A DNA stretch of 64,000 bases from Sphingomonas spermidinifaciens. GTDB taxonomy: Bacteria > Pseudomonadota > Alphaproteobacteria > Sphingomonadales > Sphingomonadaceae. The stretch lies in assembly GCF_002351485.1 (NCBI RefSeq), contig NZ_NWMW01000001.1, positions 1,054,001-1,118,000 of the forward strand. Reading direction: 5' to 3'. The translations under genes and the position numbers were made by a program. Every line of letters starts with the position of its first letter. The first letter of the stretch is position 1. The notes beneath the pieces were generated by a model. The model worked only from the letters and a program-made list of their open reading frames with translations, did no database searches and had not been told where the DNA came from. Shown in pieces: positions 18,858 to 29,464 of this stretch.

Positions 18858-20101
18858 TCGTTCCTACGCCCAGGGCGGCGATGCTGGCGCTGGTCGCGGC
18901 GCCCGCCGCGCTGGCGCTGGGCGTCGCCGCGCCGGGCAGCTGGGCGCTGGCGGTGCTGTGGGTGCTGGGCGTGGCACTGCTCGTGCTGGTCGACGGCATG
19001 CTTGCCTCGGGCCTGCGCGGACCGATCACCGTCACCGCCCCCGCCGCGGTGCCGGTGGGGGCCGATGTGACGCTCCGGCCCGAGATGGCGGGCGCGCCGA
19101 GCCTCGACTTCGCCGCCGAGGTCAGCGAGCCGCTGATCCGCCGAACCGGCTTTGCCTATCGCGCCGCGCGGCGCGGCACCGCGCGGATCGAGCGCGTCTG
19201 GGCGCGCGCACGCGGTCCGCTGGGGCTCGGCGCGTGGCAGCGCTCGCATCCGGCCGACATCGCCGTGCGCGTCACCCCCGACATTGCCGGCGTTCGCGAA
19301 ACGGCGATGCGCCAGCGCTTCAACGGCCCGCAATTCGGCCAGCGCATGCGGCTGGAGGCGGGCGAGGGTCAGGAGTTCCAGGCGCTGACCGGCTTCCAGC
19401 CGGGCATGGCCCGCCGCACGATCGACTGGAAGGCATCGGCCCGCCACCTGTCGCTGCTGGCGCGCGAATATCGGACCGAACGCGACAATCCGATCGTCCT
19501 CGCCGTCGATGCCGGGCGCGTGATGGCCGAGCCGGTCGGCGGCGTGCCGCGCATCGACCGCGCGGTATCGGCAGCACTGCTCGCGGCGTTCGTCGCGCTC
19601 AAGTCGGGCGATCGCGCGCGCCTGTTCGCGTTCGATTCGAAGCCGCGCGTCGATTCAGGGAGTGTAAGCGGCCCGCGCGCCTTCGCCCGCCTCCACGCCC
19701 ATGCCGCCGAGATCGACTATGGCGCGGAGGAGACCAACTTCACCCTTGGCCTCACCCTCCTTGACCAGCGGCTCGACCGCCGATCGCTGATCGTCCTTTT
19801 CACCGAATTCTCCGACCCCACCGCCGCCGAGCTGATGCTCGCCGCCGCCGGCCGGCTCCTCCGCCGCCACCGCCTGCTGTTCGTGCTGTTTCACGACGAG
19901 GAGCTCGCCACCTTTGCCGAGGCGCGGCCGACCAATGCCGACGATGTCACCCGCGCCAACGTCGCCCACACGCTGCTGCGCGAGCGGCGGATCGTCGTCG
20001 AGCGGCTGAAGCGGCAGGGGATCGACGTGATCGAGGCGGCGGCGGGTGACGCCCCGCTCGCGCTGGTCGAACGCTATCTACAGATGCGCGAGCGGCCATG
20101 A
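18854..20101 (+). CDS. DUF58 domain protein, MoxR partner
   Basis: 415-residue protein with an N-terminal pair of hydrophobic segments and a C-terminal VWA-like DUF58 domain. The DUF58 signature appears as [20 protein letters not shown], and [14 protein letters not shown] is a MIDAS-like DxxxS variant with Gly in place of the usual Ser. Such proteins are the usual partners of MoxR ATPases. The start is TTG, overlapping the moxR stop (TTGA). Confidence 0.9.
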
Positions 20102-21096
20102 CCGATGCGATCTTCACCCCCGACCATTTCCGCGCCGAGCGCGAGGGCGACTGGGCACGCCTCGAAAGCCTGCTCAATCGCGTCGAGAAGGGATCGGCGC
20201 GCAAGCTGTCCGAAGTCGAGCTGGTCGAGCTCCCGCGCCTCTATCGCGCCGCGCTGTCGGCGCTGTCGATCGCGCGCGCGACCTCGCTCGACGCCGACCT
20301 GATCGGTTATCTCGAACAGCTGTCGACGCGCGCCTATTTCCTTCTCTATTCGGCGCGCGAGCCCTGGGGGCGCTCGGTCCTCCGCTTCTTTGCGCGCGAC
20401 TGGCCGGCGGCGGTGCGCGGACTGGTGCCCGAGCTCCTGCTCTCGGTCTTCCTCTTCTTCGCGGCGGCGGCGGCGGGGTACGCGCTGATCCTCGCCGATC
20501 CGGGCTGGTTCGATGCGATCGTGCCGCCGGGTGTCGCCAACGGCCGCAATCCGCAGGCGGGCGTGCAGTTCCTGCGCGGCACATTGTACGACGCGCCGCG
20601 CGAGGGCGGGCTGGAGATCTTCGCAACCGCGCTGTTCACGCACAATGCGCAGATCTCGATCCTCGTCTTCGCATTGGGCTTCGCCTTCGGGGTGCCGACG
20701 ATGCTGCTGCTCGCCTCGAACGGCGCGCTGCTCGGGGCCTTTTATGCCGTCTACATCCCCAAGGGACTGGGCTGGGGCCTAACCGGCTGGCTGTCGATCC
20801 ACGGCACGACGGAGATCACCGCGATCATCCTTTCCGCCGCGGCGGGCTTCCATATCGGCCGCGCCGTCGCATTTCCCGGCGAGCGCAGCCGCCTCGCCGC
20901 CGCCAAGGCGGCGGGCGAGCGCGCGGCACTCGTGATGATCGGCGTCGTCGTGATGCTGCTCATCGCCGGGCTGCTCGAGGGGTTCGGGCGACAACTGGTG
21001 CGCACCGACGACGGTCGCTTTGCGATCGCCGCAACGATGCTGGCGCTCTGGACAAGCTATTTCGCCTTCGGGGGCCGACGCCGTGGCGCGCGTTAA
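20098..21096 (+). CDS. Stage II sporulation protein M (SpoIIM)-like membrane protein
   Basis: 332-residue polytopic inner-membrane protein with at least five hydrophobic segments. The family hallmark region FATALFTHNAQISILVFALG and the following GWLSIHGTTEITAIILSAAAG are clear. In spore formers SpoIIM works with a peptidoglycan hydrolase complex; in this non-sporulating cluster the role is unknown. ATG overlaps DUF58 (ATGA), and the RDD gene starts 14 bases before its stop. Confidence 0.9.
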   Translation: MTDAIFTPDHFRAEREGDWARLESLLNRVEKGSARKLSEVELVELPRLYRAALSALSIARATSLDADLIGYLEQLSTRAYFLLYSAREPWGRSVLRFFARDWPAAVRGLVPELLLSVFLFFAAAAAGYALILADPGWFDAIVPPGVANGRNPQAGVQFLRGTLYDAPREGGLEIFATALFTHNAQISILVFALGFAFGVPTMLLLASNGALLGAFYAVYIPKGLGWGLTGWLSIHGTTEITAIILSAAAGFHIGRAVAFPGERSRLAAAKAAGERAALVMIGVVVMLLIAGLLEGFGRQLVRTDDGRFAIAATMLALWTSYFAFGGRRRGAR

Positions 21097-21934
21097 GGTC
21101 GGGCTCGGCCGCCGGTTGGTGACGCCCGAGGGCGTGGCGCTCGACCTGCGCCTCGCCAGCGCGGGGACGCGGGCGGGTGCGTTCATCGTCGATGCGCTGC
21201 TGATGCTCGGCATCCTCCTTGGCGTGACGCTGGCGCTGCTCGCCTTTCACGCCAGCTTTGGCGGGTCGCTGGGCAACGTCATGATCGTGCTGTGGCTGCT
21301 CGGCTTCTTCCTCCTGCGCAACTTCTACTTCATCCTGGGCGAGAGCGGCGGGCGGGCGGCGACGCTCGGCAAGCGGGTGATGAAGCTGCGCGTTGTCGCA
21401 CGCGACGGCGGGCGGCTGACCGGCGGGGCGATCGTCGCGCGCAACCTGATGCGCGAGATCGAGGTGTTCCTGCCCCTTACCTTCCTCGCGGTCGCGGGCT
21501 CGCGCGGGATGGCCGATCAGTGGGTCGCCGCGCTCGGCCTCAGCTGGACGGCGCTGTTCCTGTTCTTCCCACTGTTCAATCGCGACCGGCTTCGCGCCGG
21601 CGACCTGATCGCCGGCACCTGGGTGATCGAGACGGGGCGGCGGCGGATCGGGGCCGACCTGATGCGCGGCGCCACCGAGCACCGGATCGAGTTCGGGCCC
21701 CATGAGCTGGCCATCTATGGCCAGTACGAACTGCAACGGCTGGAGGAGGTGCTGCGTCGCGGCGAGGCATCGGCGATGGCCGCGGTCGCCGACACGATCC
21801 GCGCCAAGCTGAACCGCTACGACGTGCCGGGCGACGAGGTGTTCCTCGACGCCTATTACCGTGCACTCCGCCGTCACCTCGAACGCCGGCTGCTGTTCGG
21901 CGTGCGCAAGCGCGACAAGTTCGACACCGCCTGA
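21083..21934 (+). CDS. RDD family membrane protein
   Basis: 283-residue protein. The RDD domain (residues ~15-165) starts with DLRLASAGTRAGAFIVDALL, contains Arg and Asp at the expected places, and has three to four membrane segments and the motif GRAATLGKRVMKLRVV. A soluble C-terminal extension follows (YELQRLEEVLRR). GTG 21083 is chosen because it begins the conserved part and overlaps spoIIM by 14 bases. Last gene of the cluster. Confidence 0.88.
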   Translation: MARVKVGLGRRLVTPEGVALDLRLASAGTRAGAFIVDALLMLGILLGVTLALLAFHASFGGSLGNVMIVLWLLGFFLLRNFYFILGESGGRAATLGKRVMKLRVVARDGGRLTGGAIVARNLMREIEVFLPLTFLAVAGSRGMADQWVAALGLSWTALFLFFPLFNRDRLRAGDLIAGTWVIETGRRRIGADLMRGATEHRIEFGPHELAIYGQYELQRLEEVLRRGEASAMAAVADTIRAKLNRYDVPGDEVFLDAYYRALRRHLERRLLFGVRKRDKFDTA

Positions 21935-21996
21935 GCGTCTTACCAACGCATCACACAGCCGCTATCTGGGGGGCGTCGTTGTTCGGGGAGGGTGAA

Positions 21997-22935
21997 GTGC
22001 CGGATCGTCTGAAGAAACTGCTGCTCGCGCTCGGCCTCGCCGCCTCGCCCGCTGCGCTGTCGGCCCAGACGGCGCCCGCGCCCGCGCCCGCGCCGGCCCC
22101 AGCACCCGCGCCGCAGCCTGCGACTGTCGATGCCGATCCCGCCTTGTGGGTGGTCAAGGACGCCGACACGACCATCTACCTGTTCGGCACCATCCATGTG
22201 CTGAAGCCCGGTCTCGACTGGTTCGACGAGGGCGTACGCGCGGCCTTCGACGCCAGCGACGAGGTGGTGCTCGAAATGGTGATGCCCGACCCGCAATCGA
22301 TGCAGGCGCTGATCCAGCGGCTGGCGATCTCGACCGGCGGCCCCGCGCTTCCGGACAAGCTCGCGCCGGACAGGAAGGCCGCCTATCTGAAGGCGCTCTC
22401 GGACCTCGGCCTGCCTGCCAACACCTTCGACCGCACCGACCCCTGGTTCGCCTCGACCAACCTCTCGCTCCTGCCGCTCATCAAGCTCGGCTACGATCCG
22501 GCGCAGGGAGCCGAGGCGAAGATCAGCGAAGCGGCCAAGACCGCGCGCAAAACGGTGACGGGGCTCGAAACCGCCGAACAGCAGCTCGGCTATTTCGAGA
22601 GCTTGTCGGATGCCGCACAGATCGCGCTGCTCAATTCGACGGTCGAGGAGCTGCCGAAGATCCAGACCAGCATCGAAAACATGGTCAACGCCTGGGCCGC
22701 GGGCGACCCCGACAAATTGGGCGCGATCATGAACGAGGGGCTGACCGACACGCCCGAGGTCGCCAGGATCCTGCTGACCGACCGCAACCAGCGCTGGGCC
22801 GACTGGATCGACACGCGGCTCAACAAGCCGGGGACGGTGTTTGTCGCGGTGGGCGCGGGGCATCTGGCGGGCCCGGGCAGCGTGATCGCGGACCTGGAGA
22901 AGAAGAAGGTCAGGGTGGTGCGGGTTCGGTATTGA
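21997..22935 (+). CDS. TraB/GumN family exported protein
   Basis: 312-residue secreted protein. A signal peptide (KLLLALGLAASPAALSAQ) is followed by an Ala-Pro repeat linker coded by a GC-rich tandem repeat at about 22072-22122. The TraB/GumN hallmarks are YLFGTIHVL with GTxHV, LEMVMPD, and a C-terminal VAVGAGHLAGPGSV. The family is related to TIKI metalloproteases, where the GxxH motifs bind metal. Start GTG 21997 is preferred (GGAGGG upstream); a TTG at 21979 is possible. Confidence 0.88.
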   Translation: MPDRLKKLLLALGLAASPAALSAQTAPAPAPAPAPAPAPQPATVDADPALWVVKDADTTIYLFGTIHVLKPGLDWFDEGVRAAFDASDEVVLEMVMPDPQSMQALIQRLAISTGGPALPDKLAPDRKAAYLKALSDLGLPANTFDRTDPWFASTNLSLLPLIKLGYDPAQGAEAKISEAAKTARKTVTGLETAEQQLGYFESLSDAAQIALLNSTVEELPKIQTSIENMVNAWAAGDPDKLGAIMNEGLTDTPEVARILLTDRNQRWADWIDTRLNKPGTVFVAVGAGHLAGPGSVIADLEKKKVRVVRVRY

Positions 22936-23086
22936 GGAGTCGCGCTTGGCCGCCCGCCGCTTCCGGACGTTAGTGGGAAGAATGGACAACGCCACCGAAG
23001 CCCCCGTCATCCCCGACGAGTAGCGCCTGCAGGCGTGTGGCGAGATGGCGTGTCGAAGGACGTCGGCGAGGCACTCGATTTTCGCA

Positions 23087-23117
23087 CGAAAAAGGGCCGG
23101 AGGCGAACCTCCGGCCC
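23087..23117 (-). terminator. groEL operon terminator
   Basis: On the minus strand a perfect 10-bp stem GGGCCGGAGG / CCTCCGGCCC (loop TTCG) is followed by five T residues. A UUCG-type tetraloop is unusually stable. It lies about 110 bases past the groEL stop, with further hairpins in between. Confidence 0.85.
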
Positions 23118-23134
23118 TTCTTTCTTTGTCGGAC

Positions 23135-24884
<1,750 letters not shown>

Positions 24885-24920
24885 TCAGTTGAAGTTGGAA
24901 ACACGAAGAAGGAGAAGGAC

Positions 24921-25211
24921 TTACGCCTCGACGATGCCGAGGATGTCGCTTTCCTTCATGATGAGCAGGTCCTCGCCGCCCACCTTGACCTCGGTGCCCG
25001 ACCACTTGCCGAACAGGATGCGGTCGCCGGCCTTGACGTCGAGCGGGCTGATTTCGCCCTTGTCGTTCTTGGCGCCGGCACCGGCGGCCACGACCTCGCC
25101 CTCCTGGGGCTTTTCCTTCGCGGTGTCGGGAATGATGATGCCGCCGGCCGTCTTTTCCTCGGCCTCGACGCGGCGGACCAGCACGCGGTCGTGCAGCGGA
25201 CGAAAGTTCAT
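24921..25211 (-). CDS. groES: Co-chaperonin GroES (Hsp10)
   Basis: 96-residue lid of the GroEL cage. The characteristic [20 protein letters not shown] start, the mobile loop [15 protein letters not shown] and the ending DILGIVEA are present. First gene of groES-groEL. The promoter region upstream contains the CIRCE element, so expression is likely repressed by HrcA and induced by heat. Confidence 0.99.
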   Translation of the reverse strand: MNFRPLHDRVLVRRVEAEEKTAGGIIIPDTAKEKPQEGEVVAAGAGAKNDKGEISPLDVKAGDRILFGKWSGTEVKVGGEDLLIMKESDILGIVEA

Positions 25212-25244
25212 GCGCCTTCCTCTCAGAGCGATGGTTGAGCATTC

Positions 25245-25271
25245 TTAGCACTCATATCGCGTGAGTGCTAA
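25245..25271. promoter_or_regulatory. CIRCE operator (HrcA site)
   Basis: TTAGCACTC-N9-GAGTGCTAA matches the CIRCE consensus with no mismatch and lies 34 bases upstream of the groES start. HrcA binding here is established for the element in other bacteria; hrcA is not in the window. Confidence 0.97.
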
Positions 25272-25417
25272 CGGCGCGGGATATGTTCCGGAAGCGGTGC
25301 GTCGTCAAGCGGTGACCACCACAAAAATCGACGCGCTGTGTTACGTCCGCAAGACGGCGTTGCCTGTTCCCTGCCGATGCTCTAGCGCCTTGAGCCGGGT
25401 CGAAGGAGATTTGCGAC

Positions 25418-27310
25418 GTGAAGCTGGTGCGGCTCGCCTGGAAGCTGTTGGTCGGGGTGAAGGACGCGCTGGTCCTGCTCTTCATGCTTCTATTCTTCGG
25501 AACGCTGTTCGCGCTCCTGTCGGCGCGGCCCAATCCGGCGACCGTCTCGAACGGCGCGCTTGTCGTCGCGCTCGAGGGCCAGCTCGTCGAGCAGCCCGAG
25601 GAGTCGGACCCCTTCGCCAGCCTGGCAGGCGGGCAGATGGCCAAGCAGACCCGGTTGCGCGACGTAATCCGCGCGCTCGATCTGGCGAAGAGCGATGCCA
25701 AGGTGAAGGCCGTCGTCCTCGACATGGACAGCTTCACCGGCGGCTATCCCGCCGTTGTCGCGCAGGCAGCCGAAGCGGTCGCCGCGGTGCGCGCCACCGG
25801 AAAGCCGGTCCTCGCCTACGCGCTCGGCTATACCGACGCGGGTTATCTGATCGCCGCCAATGCGAGCGAGATCTGGGCGCATCCGCTGGTCGGCACCGCC
25901 TTCATGGGGCCGGGCGGGTCGCAGCTCTATTACAAGGGGTTGATCGACAAGCTGGGCGTCAATGCGCACATCTATCGCGTCGGCACCTACAAGTCGGCGG
26001 TCGAGCCCTATTTGCGCGCCGACCAGTCGCCCGAGGCGCGCGCCGCCAACGAGGCGCTCTATGGCGCGATCCTGTCGCGCTGGCAGGAACTGATCGCCAA
26101 GGCGCGGCCGAAGGCGCGCGTCGCCGACTTCCTCAGCCGCCCGGCCGAGATGATCCGTGCGGCGGGCGGCGACCTCAGCCGCGCCAACCTTGCCGCCGGG
26201 ATCGTCGACCAGACGGGCGACAAGATCGCCTTTGGCAAGCGGGTCGCCCAGATCGCCGGCGCACCTGCGGGCAAGCCGGCGGGCAGCTTCAACACGATCA
26301 AGATCGCCGACTATCTCGCCGCCAACCCGCTGCCGACGACGGGCGACGCGATCGGCGTCGTCACCGTGGCGGGCGAGATCGTTGACGGCGAGGCCGGCCC
26401 CGGCCGCGCGGGCGGCGACACAATCGCGCGCCTGGTGCTGAAGGGCCTGGCCGAGAAGAAGCTGAAGGCGCTCGTCGTCCGCGTCGATTCGCCCGGCGGG
26501 TCGGTGCTGGCGTCGGAGACGATCCGGCAGGCGATCCTTCAGGCCAAGGCGCAGGGTCTGCCGGTCATCGTCTCGATGAGCGGCCTCGCCGCCTCGGGCG
26601 GTTACTGGGTCTCGACCCCGGCCGACATGATCTTCGCCGAGCCCAACACCATCACCGGCTCGATCGGCGTGTTCGGCGTGATCCCCACGTTCGAGAACGC
26701 GCTGTCGAAGATCGGCGTGACCAGCGACGGCGTGCGGACGACGCCGCTGTCGGGCCAGCCCGACGTGTTCGGCGGCACCAGCCCTGAGTTCGACACGATT
26801 CTGCAAAGCTCGATCGAGGACATCTATCGCCGCTTCGTCGGCGTCGTCGCCGCCTCCCGCAAGCTGGCACCCGCGCGGGTGAACGAGATCGGCCAGGGCC
26901 GTGTGTGGGACGGCGGCACGGCGCGGCAGATCGGACTGGTCGACCGCTTCGGCAGCCTCGACGACGCAGTGGCAGAGGCCGCGCGCCGGGCCAAGCTCGA
27001 CCCCGCCAAGGTCCGGACCATCTACCTCGAGAAGGAGCCGAGCTGGGCCGCGCAGCTGGCCGAGGCTTGGCAGCGCGAGCAGGATCGCGACAAGGGGACC
27101 GAGGAGGCACGCATGGGCGGCGACCTGTTCGCGAGGCTGGCCGCCGATCGGCGCGGCAAGCTGGCGCAGGCGGCGGGCGACGTCCGCCGGCTGCTGTCGG
27201 GTCAGTCGGTGCAGGCCCGCTGCCTCGAATGCGCCGGCTTCGCACCCGCCGATCCGCGCGGCACCGACCGTGCGCTTGCCGACCTCATGCTCGCACGGGT
27301 GCTGCCATGA
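25418..27310 (+). CDS. sppA: Signal peptide peptidase SppA, 67-kDa type
   Basis: 630-residue membrane-anchored serine protease that degrades signal peptides left in the inner membrane. One N-terminal membrane segment (LVLLFMLLFFGTLFALLSA) is followed by tandem crotonase-like domains. The Ser/Lys dyad is visible as Lys192 (RVGTYKSAVEPY) in the first half and Ser393 (SGLAASGGYW) in the second. Length and dyad spacing match E. coli SppA. An extra C-terminal tail with two Cys (ARCLECAG) is less usual. The stop overlaps the next ATG (ATGA). Confidence 0.95.
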   Translation: MKLVRLAWKLLVGVKDALVLLFMLLFFGTLFALLSARPNPATVSNGALVVALEGQLVEQPEESDPFASLAGGQMAKQTRLRDVIRALDLAKSDAKVKAVVLDMDSFTGGYPAVVAQAAEAVAAVRATGKPVLAYALGYTDAGYLIAANASEIWAHPLVGTAFMGPGGSQLYYKGLIDKLGVNAHIYRVGTYKSAVEPYLRADQSPEARAANEALYGAILSRWQELIAKARPKARVADFLSRPAEMIRAAGGDLSRANLAAGIVDQTGDKIAFGKRVAQIAGAPAGKPAGSFNTIKIADYLAANPLPTTGDAIGVVTVAGEIVDGEAGPGRAGGDTIARLVLKGLAEKKLKALVVRVDSPGGSVLASETIRQAILQAKAQGLPVIVSMSGLAASGGYWVSTPADMIFAEPNTITGSIGVFGVIPTFENALSKIGVTSDGVRTTPLSGQPDVFGGTSPEFDTILQSSIEDIYRRFVGVVAASRKLAPARVNEIGQGRVWDGGTARQIGLVDRFGSLDDAVAEAARRAKLDPAKVRTIYLEKEPSWAAQLAEAWQREQDRDKGTEEARMGGDLFARLAADRRGKLAQAAGDVRRLLSGQSVQARCLECAGFAPADPRGTDRALADLMLARVLP

Positions 27311-27870
27311 TCGCGATCCGCGCCGTCGAGGCCGCCGACGCCGCGGCGATCGCCGCCATCTATGCGCCGTTCGTCCTGTCGGGCACGGTCAGCTTCGAGA
27401 GCGAGGCGCCCGACGCGCGCGCAATGCGCGGGCGAATGACGGCGAGCGACGGCCTCTATCCGTGGCTGGTCGCGACCAATGGCGATGCGGAGGGCGGCGG
27501 CGTACTCGGCTATGCCTATGCCTCGCGGTTCAGGGATCGCCCGGCGTACCATTGGACGACCGAGACCTCGATCTATCTCGCCGGCGACGCGCAGCAGCGC
27601 GGCGTGGGTCGCCTGCTCTACGAGGCGCTGCTCGACACGCTGAGAGCGCAGGGCTTCATCCACGCGATCGGCACCATCGCGCTGCCCAACGATGCCTCGA
27701 TCAAGCTGCACGAACAGGTCCGCTTCCGCCGCGCCGGGGTGATCCGCGAGGCCGGGTTCAAGTTCGGTCGCTGGATTGACATTGGTTTCTGGCAGTGCGA
27801 ACTCGCCGACGCGGCGAACCCGCCACGGGCCGTCCGCCCGTTCGCCGAAGTGGGCGTCGTTCGCGACTGA
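27307..27870 (+). CDS. GNAT N-acetyltransferase, phosphinothricin acetyltransferase-like
   Basis: 187-residue acetyl-CoA-dependent acetyltransferase. It starts MIAIRAVEAADAAAIAAIYA and contains FVLSGTVSFE, HWTTETSIYLAGDAQQRGVG with the acetyl-CoA loop QQRGVGRLL, and a C-terminal FKFGRWIDIGFWQ. This pattern is typical of the PAT/YncA subgroup, which acylates phosphinothricin or methionine sulfone/sulfoximine. The actual substrate is unknown. Translationally coupled to sppA by ATGA. Confidence 0.9.
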   Translation: MIAIRAVEAADAAAIAAIYAPFVLSGTVSFESEAPDARAMRGRMTASDGLYPWLVATNGDAEGGGVLGYAYASRFRDRPAYHWTTETSIYLAGDAQQRGVGRLLYEALLDTLRAQGFIHAIGTIALPNDASIKLHEQVRFRRAGVIREAGFKFGRWIDIGFWQCELADAANPPRAVRPFAEVGVVRD

Positions 27871-27908
27871 CGGGTTGCCCCGCGACCTTGAGCGGGTAAG
27901 GGAAAGCC

Positions 27909-28580
27909 ATGCGTCACCTGCTCTCCCTTGCCGCCGCGCTTGCTGCCGCTTCCCCCGCACTTGCCGAGGACGACGTGCAGGCCTGGGGTGCCTTCACCGC
28001 GAGCGGCGCGGTCAAGGGCGACCTGTTTGTCTGGGGCGAGGGCCAGCTGCGCCTGACCGACGATGCCGGCGGCGGGAGCCAGATCCTGGTGCGGCCGGCG
28101 ATCGGCGCGCGCATCGCCCGCGATGCCCATGCGGTCATCGGCTATTCCTATATCCCGACCGATCCCCAGGGTGGTGTCGCCACGCGAGAGAACCGTGTGT
28201 GGCAGCAGGTCCAGTTCGTGCCGCTGCGCAACCGTGGAGGCGTGCCGCTGGTCATCAGCCGCACCCGGCTCGAACAGCGGATGATCGAGGGGCGCGAGGA
28301 GACCGGCTGGCGACTTCGCCAGTTCGTTCGCCTCCAGGCGCCGATCGCGCGACAGGGCACGGTACTGGCGGTTGCCTATACCGAGGGGTTCTTCAACCTC
28401 AACTCGACCAATTGGGGCGCGCGCAACGGAATCGACCAGTGGCGCAACTTTGTCGGCATCGGCTTCCCCCTTGCACCGAAGCTGCGGATCGAGCCGGGCT
28501 ATCTCAACCAGACCGTCTTCCGCGCGGGCGAGAATCGCAGCAACCACGTCGCCAACGTCGCGCTGTTCCTCAGCCTTTAG
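27909..28580 (+). CDS. DUF2490 outer-membrane protein
   Basis: 223-residue protein with a signal peptide (SLAAALAAASPALA) and alternating hydrophobic strands through to a C-terminal NVALFLSL, as in an outer-membrane beta-barrel. Motifs such as QAWGAFTASG, GYSYIPTD, RTRLEQRM and WRLRQFVRL match the DUF2490 family of uncharacterised outer-membrane proteins. It follows the GNAT gene after 38 bases. Confidence 0.85.
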   Translation: MRHLLSLAAALAAASPALAEDDVQAWGAFTASGAVKGDLFVWGEGQLRLTDDAGGGSQILVRPAIGARIARDAHAVIGYSYIPTDPQGGVATRENRVWQQVQFVPLRNRGGVPLVISRTRLEQRMIEGREETGWRLRQFVRLQAPIARQGTVLAVAYTEGFFNLNSTNWGARNGIDQWRNFVGIGFPLAPKLRIEPGYLNQTVFRAGENRSNHVANVALFLSL

Positions 28581-28585
28581 GGTAG

Positions 28586-28605
28586 CCCCTCTTTAGCGAG
28601 AGGGG
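28586..28605. terminator. Hairpin between convergent genes
   Basis: CCCCTCT / AGAGGGG with a 6-base loop lies between the stops of the DUF2490 gene (+) and the TRIC-type channel gene (-). There is no clear T-run, so termination is inferred from position. Confidence 0.4.
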
Positions 28606-28615
28606 TACAAATCCC

Positions 28616-29239
28616 CTAACGCCCCCGATAGGTCGGCAGCCCAAGCTTCAGCTGGATCGCAGCGGCACGCAGGCCGAACCCCGCCCCCGCCGCGACCAGC
28701 GACACCGTGAACCCCTCAAACCCCATCAGCCGCAGCCCGACATAGAGGGCGGAGGCGAGCGCCGCGGCGGTGACGTAGAGTTCGGGCCGCATCAGGATCG
28801 ACGGCTCGCCCGCCAGCACGTCGCGGATGATGCCGCCGACGCAGGCGGTCACCACGCCCATCAGGAAGGCCGGCACCGGCGGCACCCCCAGCCCCAGCGC
28901 CTTGGCCGCGCCGAACACCGCATAGGCGGCCAGCCCGATCGCATCGAGCCAGTCGAGCCCCTGCCCCGCCCACCACCGCTCGGGCGTCATCCAGATGACG
29001 ATCGCGGCGCCAAGGACGATGAGCGCGATCCACGGGTCGACGATCCAGAAGACGGGCGCCCCGATCAGGAGGTCGCGCACCGTCCCGCCGCCCACGCCCG
29101 TCACCAGCGCGAAGAACGCCGCCGTGACAAAGGTCTGCCGCGCCCGCGCCGCCGCGATCGCCCCCGACGCGGCGAACATCGCAATGCCGAACGTGTCGAG
29201 GAAACCGAGGATCGGACCGGGGTCGAGCGGCGGGGTCAT
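28616..29239 (-). CDS. TRIC/UPF0126 family cation channel protein
   Basis: 207-residue polytopic protein with seven hydrophobic segments arranged as two repeats of the UPF0126 (TRIC, YadS-like) domain. Duplicated glycine motifs are evident: LVTGVGGGTVRDLLIG and VTACVGGIIRDVLAG. Bacterial TRIC homologues form trimeric potassium-permeable channels; some members are linked to amino-acid transport. Monocistronic and convergent with DUF2490. Confidence 0.92.
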   Translation of the reverse strand: MTPPLDPGPILGFLDTFGIAMFAASGAIAAARARQTFVTAAFFALVTGVGGGTVRDLLIGAPVFWIVDPWIALIVLGAAIVIWMTPERWWAGQGLDWLDAIGLAAYAVFGAAKALGLGVPPVPAFLMGVVTACVGGIIRDVLAGEPSILMRPELYVTAAALASALYVGLRLMGFEGFTVSLVAAGAGFGLRAAAIQLKLGLPTYRGR

Positions 29240-29464
29240 GCAAGCGCGCTAAGGCGGATGCGCCGACCGGGCAAGGCGGGGCTCGACCGCTAGTCATCGA
29301 GGAAGAAGCGGAAGCGAACGCCGCCGGACTGGAAATCGAGCGACCCAGCGCCCGCTGGGGTGACGAGTTGGCTCGATCCCTTCATCGGCTCAAACGGATG
29401 CGCCGAAAACAGCTTGACCGGCCCGTTAACCCTAAGTCGACGCCGCCATGCCAGACTAGGCCTC

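Noticed and set aside
22072..22122. Tandem GC-rich repeat as a mobile or regulatory repeat
   Set aside because: It encodes the Ala-Pro linker of the TraB/GumN protein and needs no other explanation.
29290..29379. Minus-strand reading ending GSLDFQSGGVRFRFFLDD, about 30 codons from ATG 29379
   Set aside because: It looks faintly protein-like and could be a gene remnant, but it is very short, lacks a clear ribosome site and overlaps the promoter region of the membrane protein gene.
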